The translations under genes were made by a program, and so were the position numbers. Source: Phycisphaerae bacterium SM23_30 (lineage in GTDB: Bacteria > Planctomycetota > Phycisphaerae > Sedimentisphaerales > SM23-30). From it: a DNA stretch of 32,052 bases. Where the stretch lies: contig LJUC01000011.1 of the NCBI GenBank assembly GCA_001303695.1, positions 1 to 32,052 of the forward strand, in the 5' to 3' direction. Positions 1 through 9,216 of this stretch are shown here, piece after piece. Within the stretch, counting starts at the first letter, position 1; each line of letters starts with the position of its first letter. The notes below the pieces were generated by a model. That model searched no databases, was not told where the DNA came from, and was given only the letters and a program-made list of their open reading frames with translations.

Positions 1-501
1 GGTGTCGCCGATGGAGAAGGATTCGCCGGACTGGGTGTAGCCGTATTCGGCGGCCAAATCGGCGATGCACTTGATCGCCTGGCGGGCGGTTTTGCATCGT
101 TGCAGGGCGAGGGTGATCAGGTCGGCGTAATGCAGGCCCTGGGGGTCGTTGAGGCCGCGGCGGCCGCCGAAGGTGGTTTCGCCGATGGCTAATTGATGCT
201 CGTTCATGTGTCCGATGCCGTTGGAGGCCAGAACCGCATAGGTGTGGGGCACCTGCTTGACCTGCACGCCGCGGGCCCGCATTTCCGGATAGGTAACAAA
301 AGTCCCCGGTTCATGATCGCCGCCGGGGAGGAAGGCAAGATGGGACGGGAAAGAGGCATCGCAGGTGTAGCAGATGGTGACCGAGCCGGTTTTGGAGGCG
401 CCTTTGGTGATTATCAAATTAGTGCAGGCGGAAGCGACGGGTCCTGGGGTTAATAGGGTGATCAGTAATAAAACCATTAGCATTGAGGTTCGTTTTTTCA
501 T
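1..501 (-). CDS. Secreted C69-family dipeptidase, partial (C-terminus beyond window)
   Basis: This frame is open from an ATG at 499-501 to the window edge, giving 167 codons of a C69 (PepD-like) N-terminal-nucleophile dipeptidase. It has a good ribosome site (GGAAAGGA) just upstream. Residues 1-25 are a signal peptide (MKKRTSMLMV..., ending ASA). The next residue, Cys26, begins CTNLIITKGAS, which matches the catalytic N-terminal Cys of the family. Further motifs are NGIGHMNEHQLAIGETTFGG and SFSIGDT. The protein is a close paralogue of the neighbouring dipeptidase (554-2032) and lies 52 bp downstream of it in the same orientation, so it is a tandem duplicate in one operon. It should cut dipeptides outside the cytoplasm. 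The catalytic core beyond residue 167 cannot be judged. Confidence 0.88.
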   Translation of the reverse strand, partial: MKKRTSMLMVLLLITLLTPGPVASACTNLIITKGASKTGSVTICYTCDASFPSHLAFLPGGDHEPGTFVTYPEMRARGVQVKQVPHTYAVLASNGIGHMNEHQLAIGETTFGGRRGLNDPQGLHYADLITLALQRCKTARQAIKCIADLAAEYGYTQSGESFSIGDT

Positions 502-553
502 TTTTTTTCCTTTCCTTTATGAGCTGAAGTTTTGCAGAAGCCCTGTTGTAAGG

Positions 554-2032
554 TTATCTTCTTTTGTCGTTATATTTGACGAAGAGGCTTTCGGCCAATT
601 TTCGCCAATTTTTAATTACGTCGTTACCGCTATCGACGGTGTATTTGGTAAGGAATGGGCGGGCGTTTTGGGGATCACTTTTATAGAGGGCGAGGGCCTG
701 TTTTTCGATTTCGGGCTGCCGGTTATAAAAATTTTGTTCGATTTCGCTTTGGGTTTTCCGGATATCAACTTTCATTTCGGAATAGCGCATGTTGGCGTAG
801 TTGGCGACGAAATTGATGGCCCACCAAGCGGAATCCCAGGAGAATTCTCTGGTATTGCCGACGGTGTAGGGTTCGGGGATTTCGGTGGTGCCGCAGTAGA
901 TGGGGGTGTAGCAGGAGAAATAGGTGTCGTCGGGCGAGTACCAGCAGATGCCGCCGATATGGTCGGGTAGGGAGTCACGGGATTGGGTGATAATGGAGAA
1001 GGCGGTGTTAACGGTGGAGATGGCACGTTCGCGGCGGTGATTAGGGCAGCCGAATTTGCCGGCTTCGGGACCTTTGGTCATATCGAACTCGGTGCCTTCG
1101 TAGTGGTCGCGCAGGAGATCATAGACGTCGAGCATGGAAAGTTTTTTATCGGGTTTGACGCTGAGAGGATAGCGTGGGGCGTCCTCGACGCCGCGGGCGT
1201 AATCAGGGGAAAGGTTGAGTGAGGGAGCAGCGCGGCGGAGCATGCTCCAGACGCGCTGGGCACAGCTTTTTTTGGTGCCGGCCGAGGCCGGATGATAGGC
1301 GTCGCTGTAGTTAAAGGGTTTGCCGGAATCGGGATCGTAAAAGCCCTGATCCACGGCAAAAGAGATAACGTCCTGGGAATACATGCAGTTTTCGGGGTCA
1401 TGGAGGGGGAATTCGGTGATGCGGGACTGGTTGGCGTGGCAGGAGACATGGCCGTCGGGGATGCGGAGAGCGACCCAGACGATGCCTTTTTTATCGGGGC
1501 CGTTGCCGATAAGTTCCATGATCCAGGCTTCCCTGGTGTCGCCGATGGAGAGCGATTCGCCGGAGGCGCGATAGCCGTACTCGGCGGCTAAATCGGCGAT
1601 GCATTTGATCGCCTGACGAGCAGTCTTACAGCGCTGCAGGGCCAGGGTCATAAGTTCGCCGTAGCTGAGGCCGGTTTTATTGCCGATACCGCGGCGGCCG
1701 CCGAAAGTGGTCTCGCCGATGGCCAACTGATATTCGTTCATGTGGCCGATGCCGTTGGAATGCAAAGTGGCATAGGTATTGGGGACCTGTTTGACCGGAA
1801 CGCGGGGCTTAAAACTGGGATAATCCACCAGGCCGCCCGGTGCGTGTTTACCGGCGGGCAGCCAGTGCAGTTTGGAGGCAAAACCGGCGTCACAGGTATA
1901 GCAGATGGTAACCGAACCGGTCCTGGAGGCACCTCTGGTGATAATCAAATTGGTGCAGGCCGAGGACATAGTTGTAAGCGCTAATACCCAGAAACATAGC
2001 CAAATGGTTGGAGACAATATTTTCTTATTCAT
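554..2032 (-). CDS. Secreted C69-family dipeptidase
   Basis: A 492-residue C69 (PepD-like) dipeptidase of the Ntn-hydrolase fold, about the usual family length. I chose the ATG at 2030-2032 because AAAGGAG lies 6 nt upstream. An ATG five codons earlier overlaps the yedE stop as ATGA and is possible. Residues 1-25 form a signal peptide ending SSA, and Cys26 of CTNLIITRGAS is the expected nucleophile. Other family signatures are NGIGHMNEYQLAIGETTFGG, SLSIGDTREAWIMELIG, VWVALRIPDG and the C-terminal CWYSPDDTYFSCYTPIYCG. It should hydrolyse dipeptides in the periplasm or outside the cell. It follows hutHUI-yedE and precedes a paralogue, which suggests that peptide scavenging feeds amino-acid catabolism. 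The substrate range is not visible. Confidence 0.92.
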   Translation of the reverse strand: MNKKILSPTIWLCFWVLALTTMSSACTNLIITRGASRTGSVTICYTCDAGFASKLHWLPAGKHAPGGLVDYPSFKPRVPVKQVPNTYATLHSNGIGHMNEYQLAIGETTFGGRRGIGNKTGLSYGELMTLALQRCKTARQAIKCIADLAAEYGYRASGESLSIGDTREAWIMELIGNGPDKKGIVWVALRIPDGHVSCHANQSRITEFPLHDPENCMYSQDVISFAVDQGFYDPDSGKPFNYSDAYHPASAGTKKSCAQRVWSMLRRAAPSLNLSPDYARGVEDAPRYPLSVKPDKKLSMLDVYDLLRDHYEGTEFDMTKGPEAGKFGCPNHRRERAISTVNTAFSIITQSRDSLPDHIGGICWYSPDDTYFSCYTPIYCGTTEIPEPYTVGNTREFSWDSAWWAINFVANYANMRYSEMKVDIRKTQSEIEQNFYNRQPEIEKQALALYKSDPQNARPFLTKYTVDSGNDVIKNWRKLAESLFVKYNDKRR

Positions 2033-2043
2033 GTTTTCTCCTT

Positions 2044-3138
2044 TCATAATTTTAAGATGGAATAAGAATCAGTTTTTTTTCTATTTACCAGAGCGATCGA
2101 GCAGCATATTATCAAACTCACTATGACGGCAAATTTACTTTGGATGGGGACTCCCTGAGGAGAGGCGGCCAAACCCAAATTATGGGCCAGGGCAGCTCCA
2201 ATAATCATTCCCAGTACCGATATAGCTGAATCGGTATTGCCTTGACCAGTGAGTATAAGTTGGCGCATGGGGCAACCACCCAGCATAAAAGAACCCAGTC
2301 CCACTAAGACCATGGACAGAAAATTCCATAGATGAATCGTATGGGCGATGGGTTGTGGTTTAAATCCCAAAGAGAATGCTCCGGTGACAAGATTACCTAT
2401 CAGGGCGGCCAGAAAGACAGCTATTAAAGCAAAGGTAAGATAAGGATTTTTGCCCCGAAATATATTTAAGAAGCCGCCCACAAAGCACAAGCGGGTGGGC
2501 TGCATGGCGAAACCGGCGATCAGTCCTGCTGCAAGGGCCACGATTATAGGCGCCTGCATGGCGCCGGGCCCGGTTTGGCTGAAATAAACGGGCCCGTTCT
2601 CTCCGACGGAGCTATACTTGGCGCCCAGTAATAAGGCCAATAAAACTACCATAAGTATGGGTAGGATCCATCCATTCATAGTGGGTTGTTTAACAGCGGC
2701 ATTAGGGTTGGAGCCGGTTTTGCTAAAAAAGGCTCCCATTAATACGCCGCATAAGAAGCCTGCCGAACCTAACAGGGCGTTTAGGTCGCCGCCGGCCAGG
2801 CGCAGCACCATGCGGGTGGAGCAACCAAGGAAAACCAGGGTCCCCACCATAACCATCATTCCCAGAATAAAGCGTATCAAGGGGGAAGATCCGCCTTCTG
2901 CCTTAAATTTTCCCAAGATCAACGCGGCGGCAAAGGAACCCAAGACCAGTCCTATGATTTCAGGGCGAATATACTGGAGCGTCCGGGCCTGATGCAAACC
3001 GAGGGCGCCGGCGATATCTCTTTCAAAACAGGCGATGCAGAATCCCATGTTGGGGGGATTGCCCCACTGGACCAGCAGCACCGACAAGAGGCCTATCAAT
3101 GCCCCGGTGATGATGATAAACATTTTATCTTTGTTCAT
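2044..3138 (-). CDS. yedE: YedE/YeeE-type selenium or sulfur transporter
   Basis: A polytopic membrane protein of the YedE family (putative selenium transporter, related to YeeE/TsuA thiosulfate transporters), with about nine to ten hydrophobic segments. Recognisable family motifs are GNPPNMGFCIACFERDIAG, LGCSTRMVLRLAGGD, MQPTRLCFVGG and GGCPMRQLILTGQGNTDS, which carry the conserved cysteines thought to handle reduced sulfur or selenium. The ATG at 3138 gives 364 residues. A GTG at 3153 in frame would add five and is also possible. The gene lies 27 bp after hutI and its TGA overlaps an in-frame ATG of the dipeptidase gene, so it is co-transcribed with the hut genes. YedE is often found with TusA/YedF-type or selenium genes. 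None is seen here, so the substrate is uncertain. Confidence 0.88.
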   Translation of the reverse strand: MNKDKMFIIITGALIGLLSVLLVQWGNPPNMGFCIACFERDIAGALGLHQARTLQYIRPEIIGLVLGSFAAALILGKFKAEGGSSPLIRFILGMMVMVGTLVFLGCSTRMVLRLAGGDLNALLGSAGFLCGVLMGAFFSKTGSNPNAAVKQPTMNGWILPILMVVLLALLLGAKYSSVGENGPVYFSQTGPGAMQAPIIVALAAGLIAGFAMQPTRLCFVGGFLNIFRGKNPYLTFALIAVFLAALIGNLVTGAFSLGFKPQPIAHTIHLWNFLSMVLVGLGSFMLGGCPMRQLILTGQGNTDSAISVLGMIIGAALAHNLGLAASPQGVPIQSKFAVIVSLIICCSIALVNRKKTDSYSILKL

Positions 3139-3165
3139 GACAAAAATTTTCACCCCAATGGCAAC

Positions 3166-4383
3166 TTAAATTAACTTACCATTTTTTATAACCGTTTCGA
3201 CGCGGTTGGAGCCGAAGCGGTAAGGGATATAATTGTAATGGGGTGCGTCGAGGATGATGATGTCGGCTTTTTTGCCGATTTCGAGGCTGCCGATCCGGCG
3301 GCCGCGATCGAGGGCGAAGGCGGCGTTGATGGTGGCGCAGTTGATGACCTCGGCGGGGAGCATTTTCATTTGCAGACAGGCCAGGGTCATAATCAGCTGC
3401 ATATTGTCGCAGGGGCAGGAGCCGGGGTTGAAATCGGTCGCCAGGGCCAGGGCCGCGCCGCGTTGGATCATTTTCCGGGCGGGGGGGTATTTATCGCCCA
3501 TGAGGTAGAGCACGACGCCCGGCAGCAGGACGCCGATGGTGTCGGATTGAGCCAGTCGATCAATGCCTTCGTCGGAGATGCAATCGAGGTGATCGGCGCT
3601 GACGGCGTTTAACTCGGCGGCCAGTTCGGCGCCGCCGAGGGTGTTCATCTGCTCGGCGTGAATTTTGATTTTATAGCCCAACTGCCGGGCGGTTTTGAGG
3701 ATCTGGCGGGATTCCTGGAGGGTAAAGGCGGCTTCTTCGCAGAAGATGTCGCAGAATTCGGCGTGGGGTTTGAATTTTTCCAGCGAATGGAGCAGTTCAT
3801 TGATATATTGGGGTTTAGTTTTTTCTTTGGGGACGGCATGGGCGCCGAGATAGGTTTTAACCACGTCGATGGGATGCCGCTGATGGGCCTGTTGGGCTAC
3901 TTCGAGGATTTTCAATTCGTCTTCGTCGGTCAGGCCGTAGCCGGATTTGATCTCCACCGTGGTTGTGCCGTAAGCGAGCATCCGGTGGAGGCGTTTCAGG
4001 GTGATTTCGAGCAGTTGTTCTTTGGAGGCGGCGCGGGTTTTTTTGACGGTATCAAGGATACCGCCGCCGGCTTTGAGGATATCGAGATAGGAATCACCCT
4101 GCAGCTTTCGGACAAAATCATCATGCCGGCTGCCGGCAAAGACCGTATGGGTGTGGCAATCGACCAAACCGGGCATAACCACCTTACCGGCGGCGTCGAT
4201 GATCTGTCGGGCTTTGGGATTTACTTCACGGGAGGGGCCCACAAAGGTGATTTTGTCATTTTGGGCGGCAAGGGCGCCGTTTTCTATGATGCCGAGTTCT
4301 TTGAGGTCACGGCCTCTTTTGGGTTTGTCGGTGCGACAGGTGATTAGCTGGGCGGCGTTTTTGATGAGGAGGTCGGCGGTCAT
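3166..4383 (-). CDS. hutI: Imidazolonepropionase
   Basis: A 405-residue cytoplasmic metal-dependent amidohydrolase that opens imidazolone-5-propionate to N-formimino-L-glutamate, the third step of histidine degradation. The metal ligands H77 and H79 lie in PGLVDCHTHTVFAGSR. The substrate-binding and catalytic stretches CDIFCEEAAF, IHAEQMNTLGGAELAAE, SADHLD and ATDFNPGSCPCDNM are intact. The C-terminus ADIIILDAPHYNYIPYRFG is typical of the family. The length matches the family (about 400). The ATG sits 2 nt after the hutU stop, which indicates translational coupling. No hutG or formiminotransferase gene is in view to complete the path to glutamate. It may lie elsewhere, or beyond the left edge. 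Confidence 0.97.
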   Translation of the reverse strand: MTADLLIKNAAQLITCRTDKPKRGRDLKELGIIENGALAAQNDKITFVGPSREVNPKARQIIDAAGKVVMPGLVDCHTHTVFAGSRHDDFVRKLQGDSYLDILKAGGGILDTVKKTRAASKEQLLEITLKRLHRMLAYGTTTVEIKSGYGLTDEDELKILEVAQQAHQRHPIDVVKTYLGAHAVPKEKTKPQYINELLHSLEKFKPHAEFCDIFCEEAAFTLQESRQILKTARQLGYKIKIHAEQMNTLGGAELAAELNAVSADHLDCISDEGIDRLAQSDTIGVLLPGVVLYLMGDKYPPARKMIQRGAALALATDFNPGSCPCDNMQLIMTLACLQMKMLPAEVINCATINAAFALDRGRRIGSLEIGKKADIIILDAPHYNYIPYRFGSNRVETVIKNGKLI

Positions 4384-4385
4384 GA

Positions 4386-6074
4386 TTATTTGAGCCAGGG
4401 GATTTTGAGTTTTTTTTGTCGGGCGATCGCCAGGGCGGTTTCATAGCCGGCGTCGGCGTGGCGCATGATGCCGATACCCGGGTCGAAGGTCAGGACGCGC
4501 TGGAGGCGTTGTTCTTTTTCTTTTTCGCCGGTGGCGACGATGACCATGCCGGCGTGGCTGCTGTAGCCGATGCCGACGCCCCCGCCGTTGTGTACGGAGA
4601 CCCAGTCGGCGCCGCAGGCGACGTTTCCCATGGCGTTAAGGTAGGGCCAGTCGGCGATGGCATCGCTGCCGTCTTTCATGCCTTCGGTTTCGCGGTTAGG
4701 CGAGGCCACGCTGCCGCAGTCCAGGTGGTCGCGGCCGATGACGATGGGGGCCTTGACCTCACCGGAGGCCACCAGTATGTTGATGATTTTGCTGAATTGG
4801 GCCCGCTCGCCGTAGCCCAGCCAGCAGACGCGGGCGGGCAGGCCGATAAAGGGCACTTTCTGCTGGGCCTTGGTGATCCAGCGGTGCAGCATCTTATCAT
4901 CAGGAAACATTTCCAGCAGGGCCTTATCGATTTTGAGTATGTCTTCGGGTTCGCCGGATAATGCCGCCCAGCGGAAAGGGCCCTTACCCCGGCAAAAAAG
5001 GGGTCTGATATAAGCGGGCACAAACCCCGGGTAAAGAAAGTTGCCCTTATCGTCTCTGATTTTTGCCCCGGCCACTTCCGCCTGGCCCCTTAGATTATTG
5101 CCATAGTCAAAACAAATCGCGCCGCGGTCCTGCATTTGGAGGATGGCATGGACGTGTTTGGCAATCGAGGCGAGGGCTTCTTTTTTGAACCGGGCGGGAT
5201 TTTGGTCTCGGAGTTGGAGTTTTTCCTGCAGATTACCTTCGGGATAATAATAGAGTAAATCGTGAGCTGAGGTTTGATCGGTGATGACGTCGGGGGTGAT
5301 GTTTCTTTTAACCAGTTCGTCGGCCACGGTGGCGATATTGCCCACCAGGCCCACCGAGAGGGGTTTTTGATTATTTTGGGCTTTTTCGACCTGGGCGAGG
5401 GCGTCGTCGAGATTATGGCAGATGAGGTCGCAATAGCCCTCATCAACTTTCTGCTGCACCCGCTCTTCAAACACCTCCACGATCAGGGCCGCGCCCTGGT
5501 TCATGGTAACGGCCAGGGGTTGGGCGCCCGACATATTTCCCAGGCCGGCGGTGAGGACGAATTTTCCTTTGAGGTCGCCGCCGAAATGGGCGTCGGCCAG
5601 GGCGGCAAAGGTTTCGTAGGTCCCCTGCAGAATCCCCTGGGTAGCGATGTAAATCCAACTGCCGGCGGTCATCTGGCCGTACATGGTGAGGCCCATCTGG
5701 TCATACCTGTCGAAATTTTCCTGGGTGCTCCAATGGGGGACGATATTAGCATTGGCCATTAAAATCCGCGGGGCATAGGGATAGGTTTTGACGACGCCGA
5801 CGGCTTTTCCTGATTGAATCAGGAGGGTTTCGTCGGGTTCGAGTTGTTTCAAGGCTTTTACGATGTTATGGTACTCGCGCCAGTTGCGGACGGCCCGGCC
5901 GGCGCCGCCATAGACGATCAGTTCGTCCGGGATCAGGGCCAGGTCGGGATCGAGGTTATTCTCCAGCATCCGGAGGGCGGCTTCGGCTTCCCAGGTCTTG
6001 CATCTCAATTCGGTACCCCGGGCCGCTTTGACGGGTGCGGGGGGTTTTTGGTCCATGTACATAGGTCGGGTCAT
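4386..6074 (-). CDS. hutU: Urocanate hydratase
   Basis: A 562-residue urocanase, the NAD+-dependent cytoplasmic enzyme that hydrates urocanate to imidazolone-5-propionate, the second step of histidine degradation. Family signatures run along the whole length: [15 protein letters not shown] near the N-terminus, [40 protein letters not shown] (NAD-binding region), [17 protein letters not shown] and [18 protein letters not shown]. Cys417 in [14 protein letters not shown] sits where the catalytic cysteine of the family is expected (about 410 in the Pseudomonas enzyme). The start ATG overlaps the hutH TGA as ATGA. I see no truncation or frameshift. Confidence 0.98.
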   Translation of the reverse strand: MTRPMYMDQKPPAPVKAARGTELRCKTWEAEAALRMLENNLDPDLALIPDELIVYGGAGRAVRNWREYHNIVKALKQLEPDETLLIQSGKAVGVVKTYPYAPRILMANANIVPHWSTQENFDRYDQMGLTMYGQMTAGSWIYIATQGILQGTYETFAALADAHFGGDLKGKFVLTAGLGNMSGAQPLAVTMNQGAALIVEVFEERVQQKVDEGYCDLICHNLDDALAQVEKAQNNQKPLSVGLVGNIATVADELVKRNITPDVITDQTSAHDLLYYYPEGNLQEKLQLRDQNPARFKKEALASIAKHVHAILQMQDRGAICFDYGNNLRGQAEVAGAKIRDDKGNFLYPGFVPAYIRPLFCRGKGPFRWAALSGEPEDILKIDKALLEMFPDDKMLHRWITKAQQKVPFIGLPARVCWLGYGERAQFSKIINILVASGEVKAPIVIGRDHLDCGSVASPNRETEGMKDGSDAIADWPYLNAMGNVACGADWVSVHNGGGVGIGYSSHAGMVIVATGEKEKEQRLQRVLTFDPGIGIMRHADAGYETALAIARQKKLKIPWLK

Positions 6075-7621
6075 TGCAGTCTCCCTATTTGATTTTCGAC
6101 GGCCTGCAATATTTCGCCGCTCCTTATCATCTCCCTGACCATGTCCATATGGGGATACATCACCTTATCTTCGGCGAGATAAGGTACTTTTTTTCTCATG
6201 GTCTGGTGGATTACCTTTACCCCGCGGCCCAAAGGGGTTTCCCGGAGAAAATCGAGGGCCTGGCCGGCACAGAGCATTTCAATGGCTAAGACGTGCTCCA
6301 CGTTATCTTTTATTTCACGGGCTTTGCGGGCGGAGATGGTTCCCATGCTCACGTGATCTTCCTGGTTGCCGGAGGTGGGAATCGAATCGACCGAGGCCGG
6401 ATGCGCCAGCACCTTGTTTTCCGATACCAGAGCGGCGGCGGTGTACTGGGTGATCATGAACCCGGAATTGATGCCGCCCTGCTCGATCAGGAAGCCGGGC
6501 AGGTGTTGGCGGACCATAGGATTGATGAGCCGATCGATCCTTCTTTCGGAGATGTTGGCGATTTCACAAAGGCAAATAGCCAATAAATCCATCGCCACCG
6601 CAATGGGTTGGCCGTGAAAATTACCGCAGGATAAAAATTCCTCCGTTTCGGGAAAGACCAGAGGATTGTCGGTGACGGAGTTGCATTCGACGGTTACCAC
6701 TTTGCGTACGTGTTCGAGGGTATCGCGTGAGGCCCCGTGCACGGGGGGAGTGCAGCGGAGCGAATAAGCGTCCTGACCGCGGTCGGGCACGGCGGTATCC
6801 CGTCCCTGGAGCAGGGTTCTGAGGTTGGCGGCGCTTTTAATTTGACCGGGGTGGGGTCTAAGAAGATGGATTCTTTCGTCAAAGGCCTTATCGACGCCTT
6901 TTAAGGCGTCGATAGTCATGGCGGCGACGATGTCGGCGGTTTTGACCAGCACTTCCGCGTCGTAAACGGTCATGGCCGCTATGGCGGTCATGACCTGGGT
7001 GCCGTTAATCAGGGCCAGGCCTTCCTTGGCGTCCAGTTCAATCGGTTCGATGCCGGCTTTTTTCATGGCCTCGGCGCCGCGGAGCAGTCGGCCCCGGTAA
7101 TAGGCCTGGCCTTCGCCGATCAACACCAGGGTTAAATGGGCCAGGGGCACCAGGTCGCCGGAGGCGCCGACCGAGCCCTTCTGGCGGATATAGGGGTGAA
7201 CGCCGGCGTTTAACATGTCGATTAAGGTCTGAACCGTTCTTAGGCGAATGCCGCAATGACCGCTGGCGAGGGTATTGGCCCTTAACAGCATGATGGCTCT
7301 GACGATCTCTTCGGAGAAGGGTTCGCCCACGCCGATGGCATGGCTGATAATCAGGTTTCTCTGGAGTTTTTTTACTTCATCGGGCAGAACCACTTTGTCG
7401 CTGAAGGCGCCAAAACCGGTGGTGACGCCATATACTATTCGTTCCTGCTGGATAACTTTTTTTACCGCTTCTTCTCCTTTTTTTATGTTAGCGACGGCTT
7501 GGGGGGCGAGGACGACTTTTGCGTTATGGCGGGCCCCTTTGACAATATCTTCTATGGTGAGGGATTGGGCGTCGATCACCACGGCGGGGAGAGAATCAGC
7601 GGGGCGATTGGATTCGATCAT
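6071..7621 (-). CDS. hutH: Histidine ammonia-lyase
   Basis: A 516-residue histidase that deaminates L-histidine to urocanate and ammonia in the cytoplasm, the entry step of the pathway. The Ala-Ser-Gly triad that cyclises to the MIO electrophile is residues 153-155 ([14 protein letters not shown]). The active-site tyrosine loop is [13 protein letters not shown] (63-75). Other conserved blocks are [28 protein letters not shown] and [13 protein letters not shown]. The ATG at 7619-7621 has AGGA 8 nt upstream. It is the first protein gene of the minus-strand run and sits 66 bp downstream of tRNA-Arg on the same strand. No HutC/HutP-type regulator or clear operator is visible. Confidence 0.98.
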   Translation of the reverse strand: MIESNRPADSLPAVVIDAQSLTIEDIVKGARHNAKVVLAPQAVANIKKGEEAVKKVIQQERIVYGVTTGFGAFSDKVVLPDEVKKLQRNLIISHAIGVGEPFSEEIVRAIMLLRANTLASGHCGIRLRTVQTLIDMLNAGVHPYIRQKGSVGASGDLVPLAHLTLVLIGEGQAYYRGRLLRGAEAMKKAGIEPIELDAKEGLALINGTQVMTAIAAMTVYDAEVLVKTADIVAAMTIDALKGVDKAFDERIHLLRPHPGQIKSAANLRTLLQGRDTAVPDRGQDAYSLRCTPPVHGASRDTLEHVRKVVTVECNSVTDNPLVFPETEEFLSCGNFHGQPIAVAMDLLAICLCEIANISERRIDRLINPMVRQHLPGFLIEQGGINSGFMITQYTAAALVSENKVLAHPASVDSIPTSGNQEDHVSMGTISARKAREIKDNVEHVLAIEMLCAGQALDFLRETPLGRGVKVIHQTMRKKVPYLAEDKVMYPHMDMVREMIRSGEILQAVENQIGRLQ

Positions 7622-7661
7622 TTGTTGTTCCTGAAATTATTGGGGGGGCTAAGCGCCCGCC

Positions 7662-7678
7662 CTCCAGCCAACCTGGAG
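7662..7678 (-). other. Small hairpin just downstream of tRNA-Arg
   Basis: On the minus strand CTCCAG, five loop bases, then CTGGAG form a perfect 6-bp stem starting 9 nt after the mature tRNA 3' end. No T-run follows, so it is not a convincing intrinsic terminator. It may mark 3' processing of a tRNA-hut transcript, or be incidental. Confidence 0.35.
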
Positions 7679-7687
7679 TTAATGAAG

Positions 7688-7760
<73 letters not shown>

Positions 7761-7841
7761 CCGTGGCGCTCTGGTTATTTGAGCAGCTTCGATACTGAAA
7801 GGCTAACGACGAAGCGTCAATTTGTCAAGCACTGGGCACGA

Positions 7842-8981
7842 TTAATACCGGGGCAGCATTTTTTTGACGATTTGGGCGACTTTGGCGGCGGCGCCGGGTT
7901 GGGTAATGGGTTTTACCAGTTTTTGCAGGTTGAGGCGGATCTGCCGGAGGGCTTTTTCGTCGGCCAAGAGGGCCAAGGCTTTTTCGGCCACCTGATCCTC
8001 CTGGCGGTAAAAAGGCATGTATTCGGGCACTAACTCTTTTTGGGCTAATATGTTAACCAACGAGAGGTATTTAATCTTCACCACCCATCGGCCCACCAGG
8101 TGCCATTGCAGGGGATGAACGTAATATAAGATGATCATGGGGCAATTTTGCACCGCCACTTGCAGGGTTGAAGTTCCCGAAGCCACCAGGGCCAGATCGG
8201 CGTGCCGCACGGCGGCCTCGATGCTGGTGGGGCGGATGTCAATATTGAGATCAGGATCAGCGTTTCTGCGCATGGTTTCTGCTTTACTTTCATCGGGGGC
8301 GCAACTGACAAAGCGGGCCCGGGGATATTTTTTGCGGATGGCGTCGGCGATTTGCTGCATCGACGGCCACAGGTGTTTGATTTCGTGAGCGCGGGAGCCG
8401 GGCAAAAGGGCCACCAGGGGAAAATTCAACTCGTCCGTGGGCGTCGGCTCGAGGGCTTCAAACTGCCGATCATCGTCGAATAAGGGATGCCCCACATACA
8501 CGGCGCGGATGCCGCGTTCTGTAAACCATTGCTGTTCAAAAGGTAATATACACGCCACTTGATTGGTCCATTTACGCAGTTTTTTGATCCGCCAGCTTCC
8601 CCAGGCCCAGAGCTGCGGGGCGATATAATAAAGCACCGGTATGTCGAGCCGGCGGGCGGCCTTGGCGACGTGAAAATTCCAGGCCGGTGAGTCCACCACC
8701 ACTACCAGGTCGGGCCGCTGTCGGAGAAAGTGTTTTTTTAGACGTCGCAGCAGTTGGTAATAAAACCCGAATCCGCCGACGGCATGGGCCAGCATGGCGC
8801 TTCTTTCGACCAGGTTTTCTAACAGTTGACAACCCTCATCGGCCATCGCCTTACCCCCCAGACCCACGAAACGAAGGTCTTGGGCCTCGATTTTTAGGCG
8901 CCGAATCAGCCGGGCCGTGTGGGCGTCGGCACTGACATCGGCCACGCTGAAGAAAATGGTCCGTTTGTTCTCCAGAATCAT
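7842..8981 (-). CDS. lpxB: Lipid-A-disaccharide synthase
   Basis: A 379-residue GT19 family enzyme. It joins UDP-2,3-diacylglucosamine and lipid X to form the lipid A disaccharide at the inner membrane, so the organism should make a lipid A type outer membrane. Recognised signatures are VVVVDSPAWNFHVAK, YYIAPQLWAWGSWRIKK, LPGSRAHEIKHLWP, VASGTSTLQVAVQNCPM and SLVNILAQKELVPEYM. The length is normal (about 380). One oddity is that the N-terminal donor-site motif, normally GExSGD, reads ADVSADAH at residues 14-21. The gene is followed by tRNA-Arg 81 bp downstream and is divergent from the DUF1080 fusion gene at 9217. No other lpx genes are near. Identity is secure, but the altered N-terminal motif leaves activity slightly open. 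Confidence 0.93.
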   Translation of the reverse strand: MILENKRTIFFSVADVSADAHTARLIRRLKIEAQDLRFVGLGGKAMADEGCQLLENLVERSAMLAHAVGGFGFYYQLLRRLKKHFLRQRPDLVVVVDSPAWNFHVAKAARRLDIPVLYYIAPQLWAWGSWRIKKLRKWTNQVACILPFEQQWFTERGIRAVYVGHPLFDDDRQFEALEPTPTDELNFPLVALLPGSRAHEIKHLWPSMQQIADAIRKKYPRARFVSCAPDESKAETMRRNADPDLNIDIRPTSIEAAVRHADLALVASGTSTLQVAVQNCPMIILYYVHPLQWHLVGRWVVKIKYLSLVNILAQKELVPEYMPFYRQEDQVAEKALALLADEKALRQIRLNLQKLVKPITQPGAAAKVAQIVKKMLPRY

Positions 8982-9114
8982 ATCCGATATGCAATCATTT
9001 TAGGCTAGACTTGTCAAGATTTCACTGTCAGCGGTCGTAGAGATGCAAGATTACGTCGGGGGCCGGCGGGGCGGGGCTTTGTCCGCTTTTGTCTTATATC
9101 GAGGGAGAGTTCAG

Positions 9115-9142
9115 TTGACAGGGGGGATTTTATAGCAATAAT
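9115..9142 (+). promoter_or_regulatory. Candidate sigma70-type promoter for the DUF1080 fusion gene
   Basis: A perfect TTGACA (9115-9120), a 16-nt spacer and AATAAT (9137-9142) lie in the gap between the divergent lpxB and 9217 genes. This implies a leader of about 70 nt before the start codon. The match is by eye only, and promoter rules in Planctomycetota are poorly known. Confidence 0.45.
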
Positions 9143-9216
9143 GACGGGTATCTGAGAATGGAGAAAAAATTGACCTGTCGAAACTTTTTATAATATTTTC
9201 AGAACAGGAGGCAAAA

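Noticed and set aside
3658-4961. Long plus-strand open frames opposite hutI and hutU (229 and 181 residues)
   Set aside because: They are glycine/alanine/valine-rich shadows of conserved hut genes, with no ribosome site and no family match.
7662-7678. Hairpin after tRNA-Arg as an intrinsic terminator
   Set aside because: The stem is only 6 bp and no T-run follows on the minus strand.
9170-9194. TTGACC and TATAAT before the 9217 gene as a promoter
   Set aside because: The spacer is only 13 nt. The pair at 9115-9142 with a 16-nt spacer is better, though the TATAAT may still help opening or form a second weak start.
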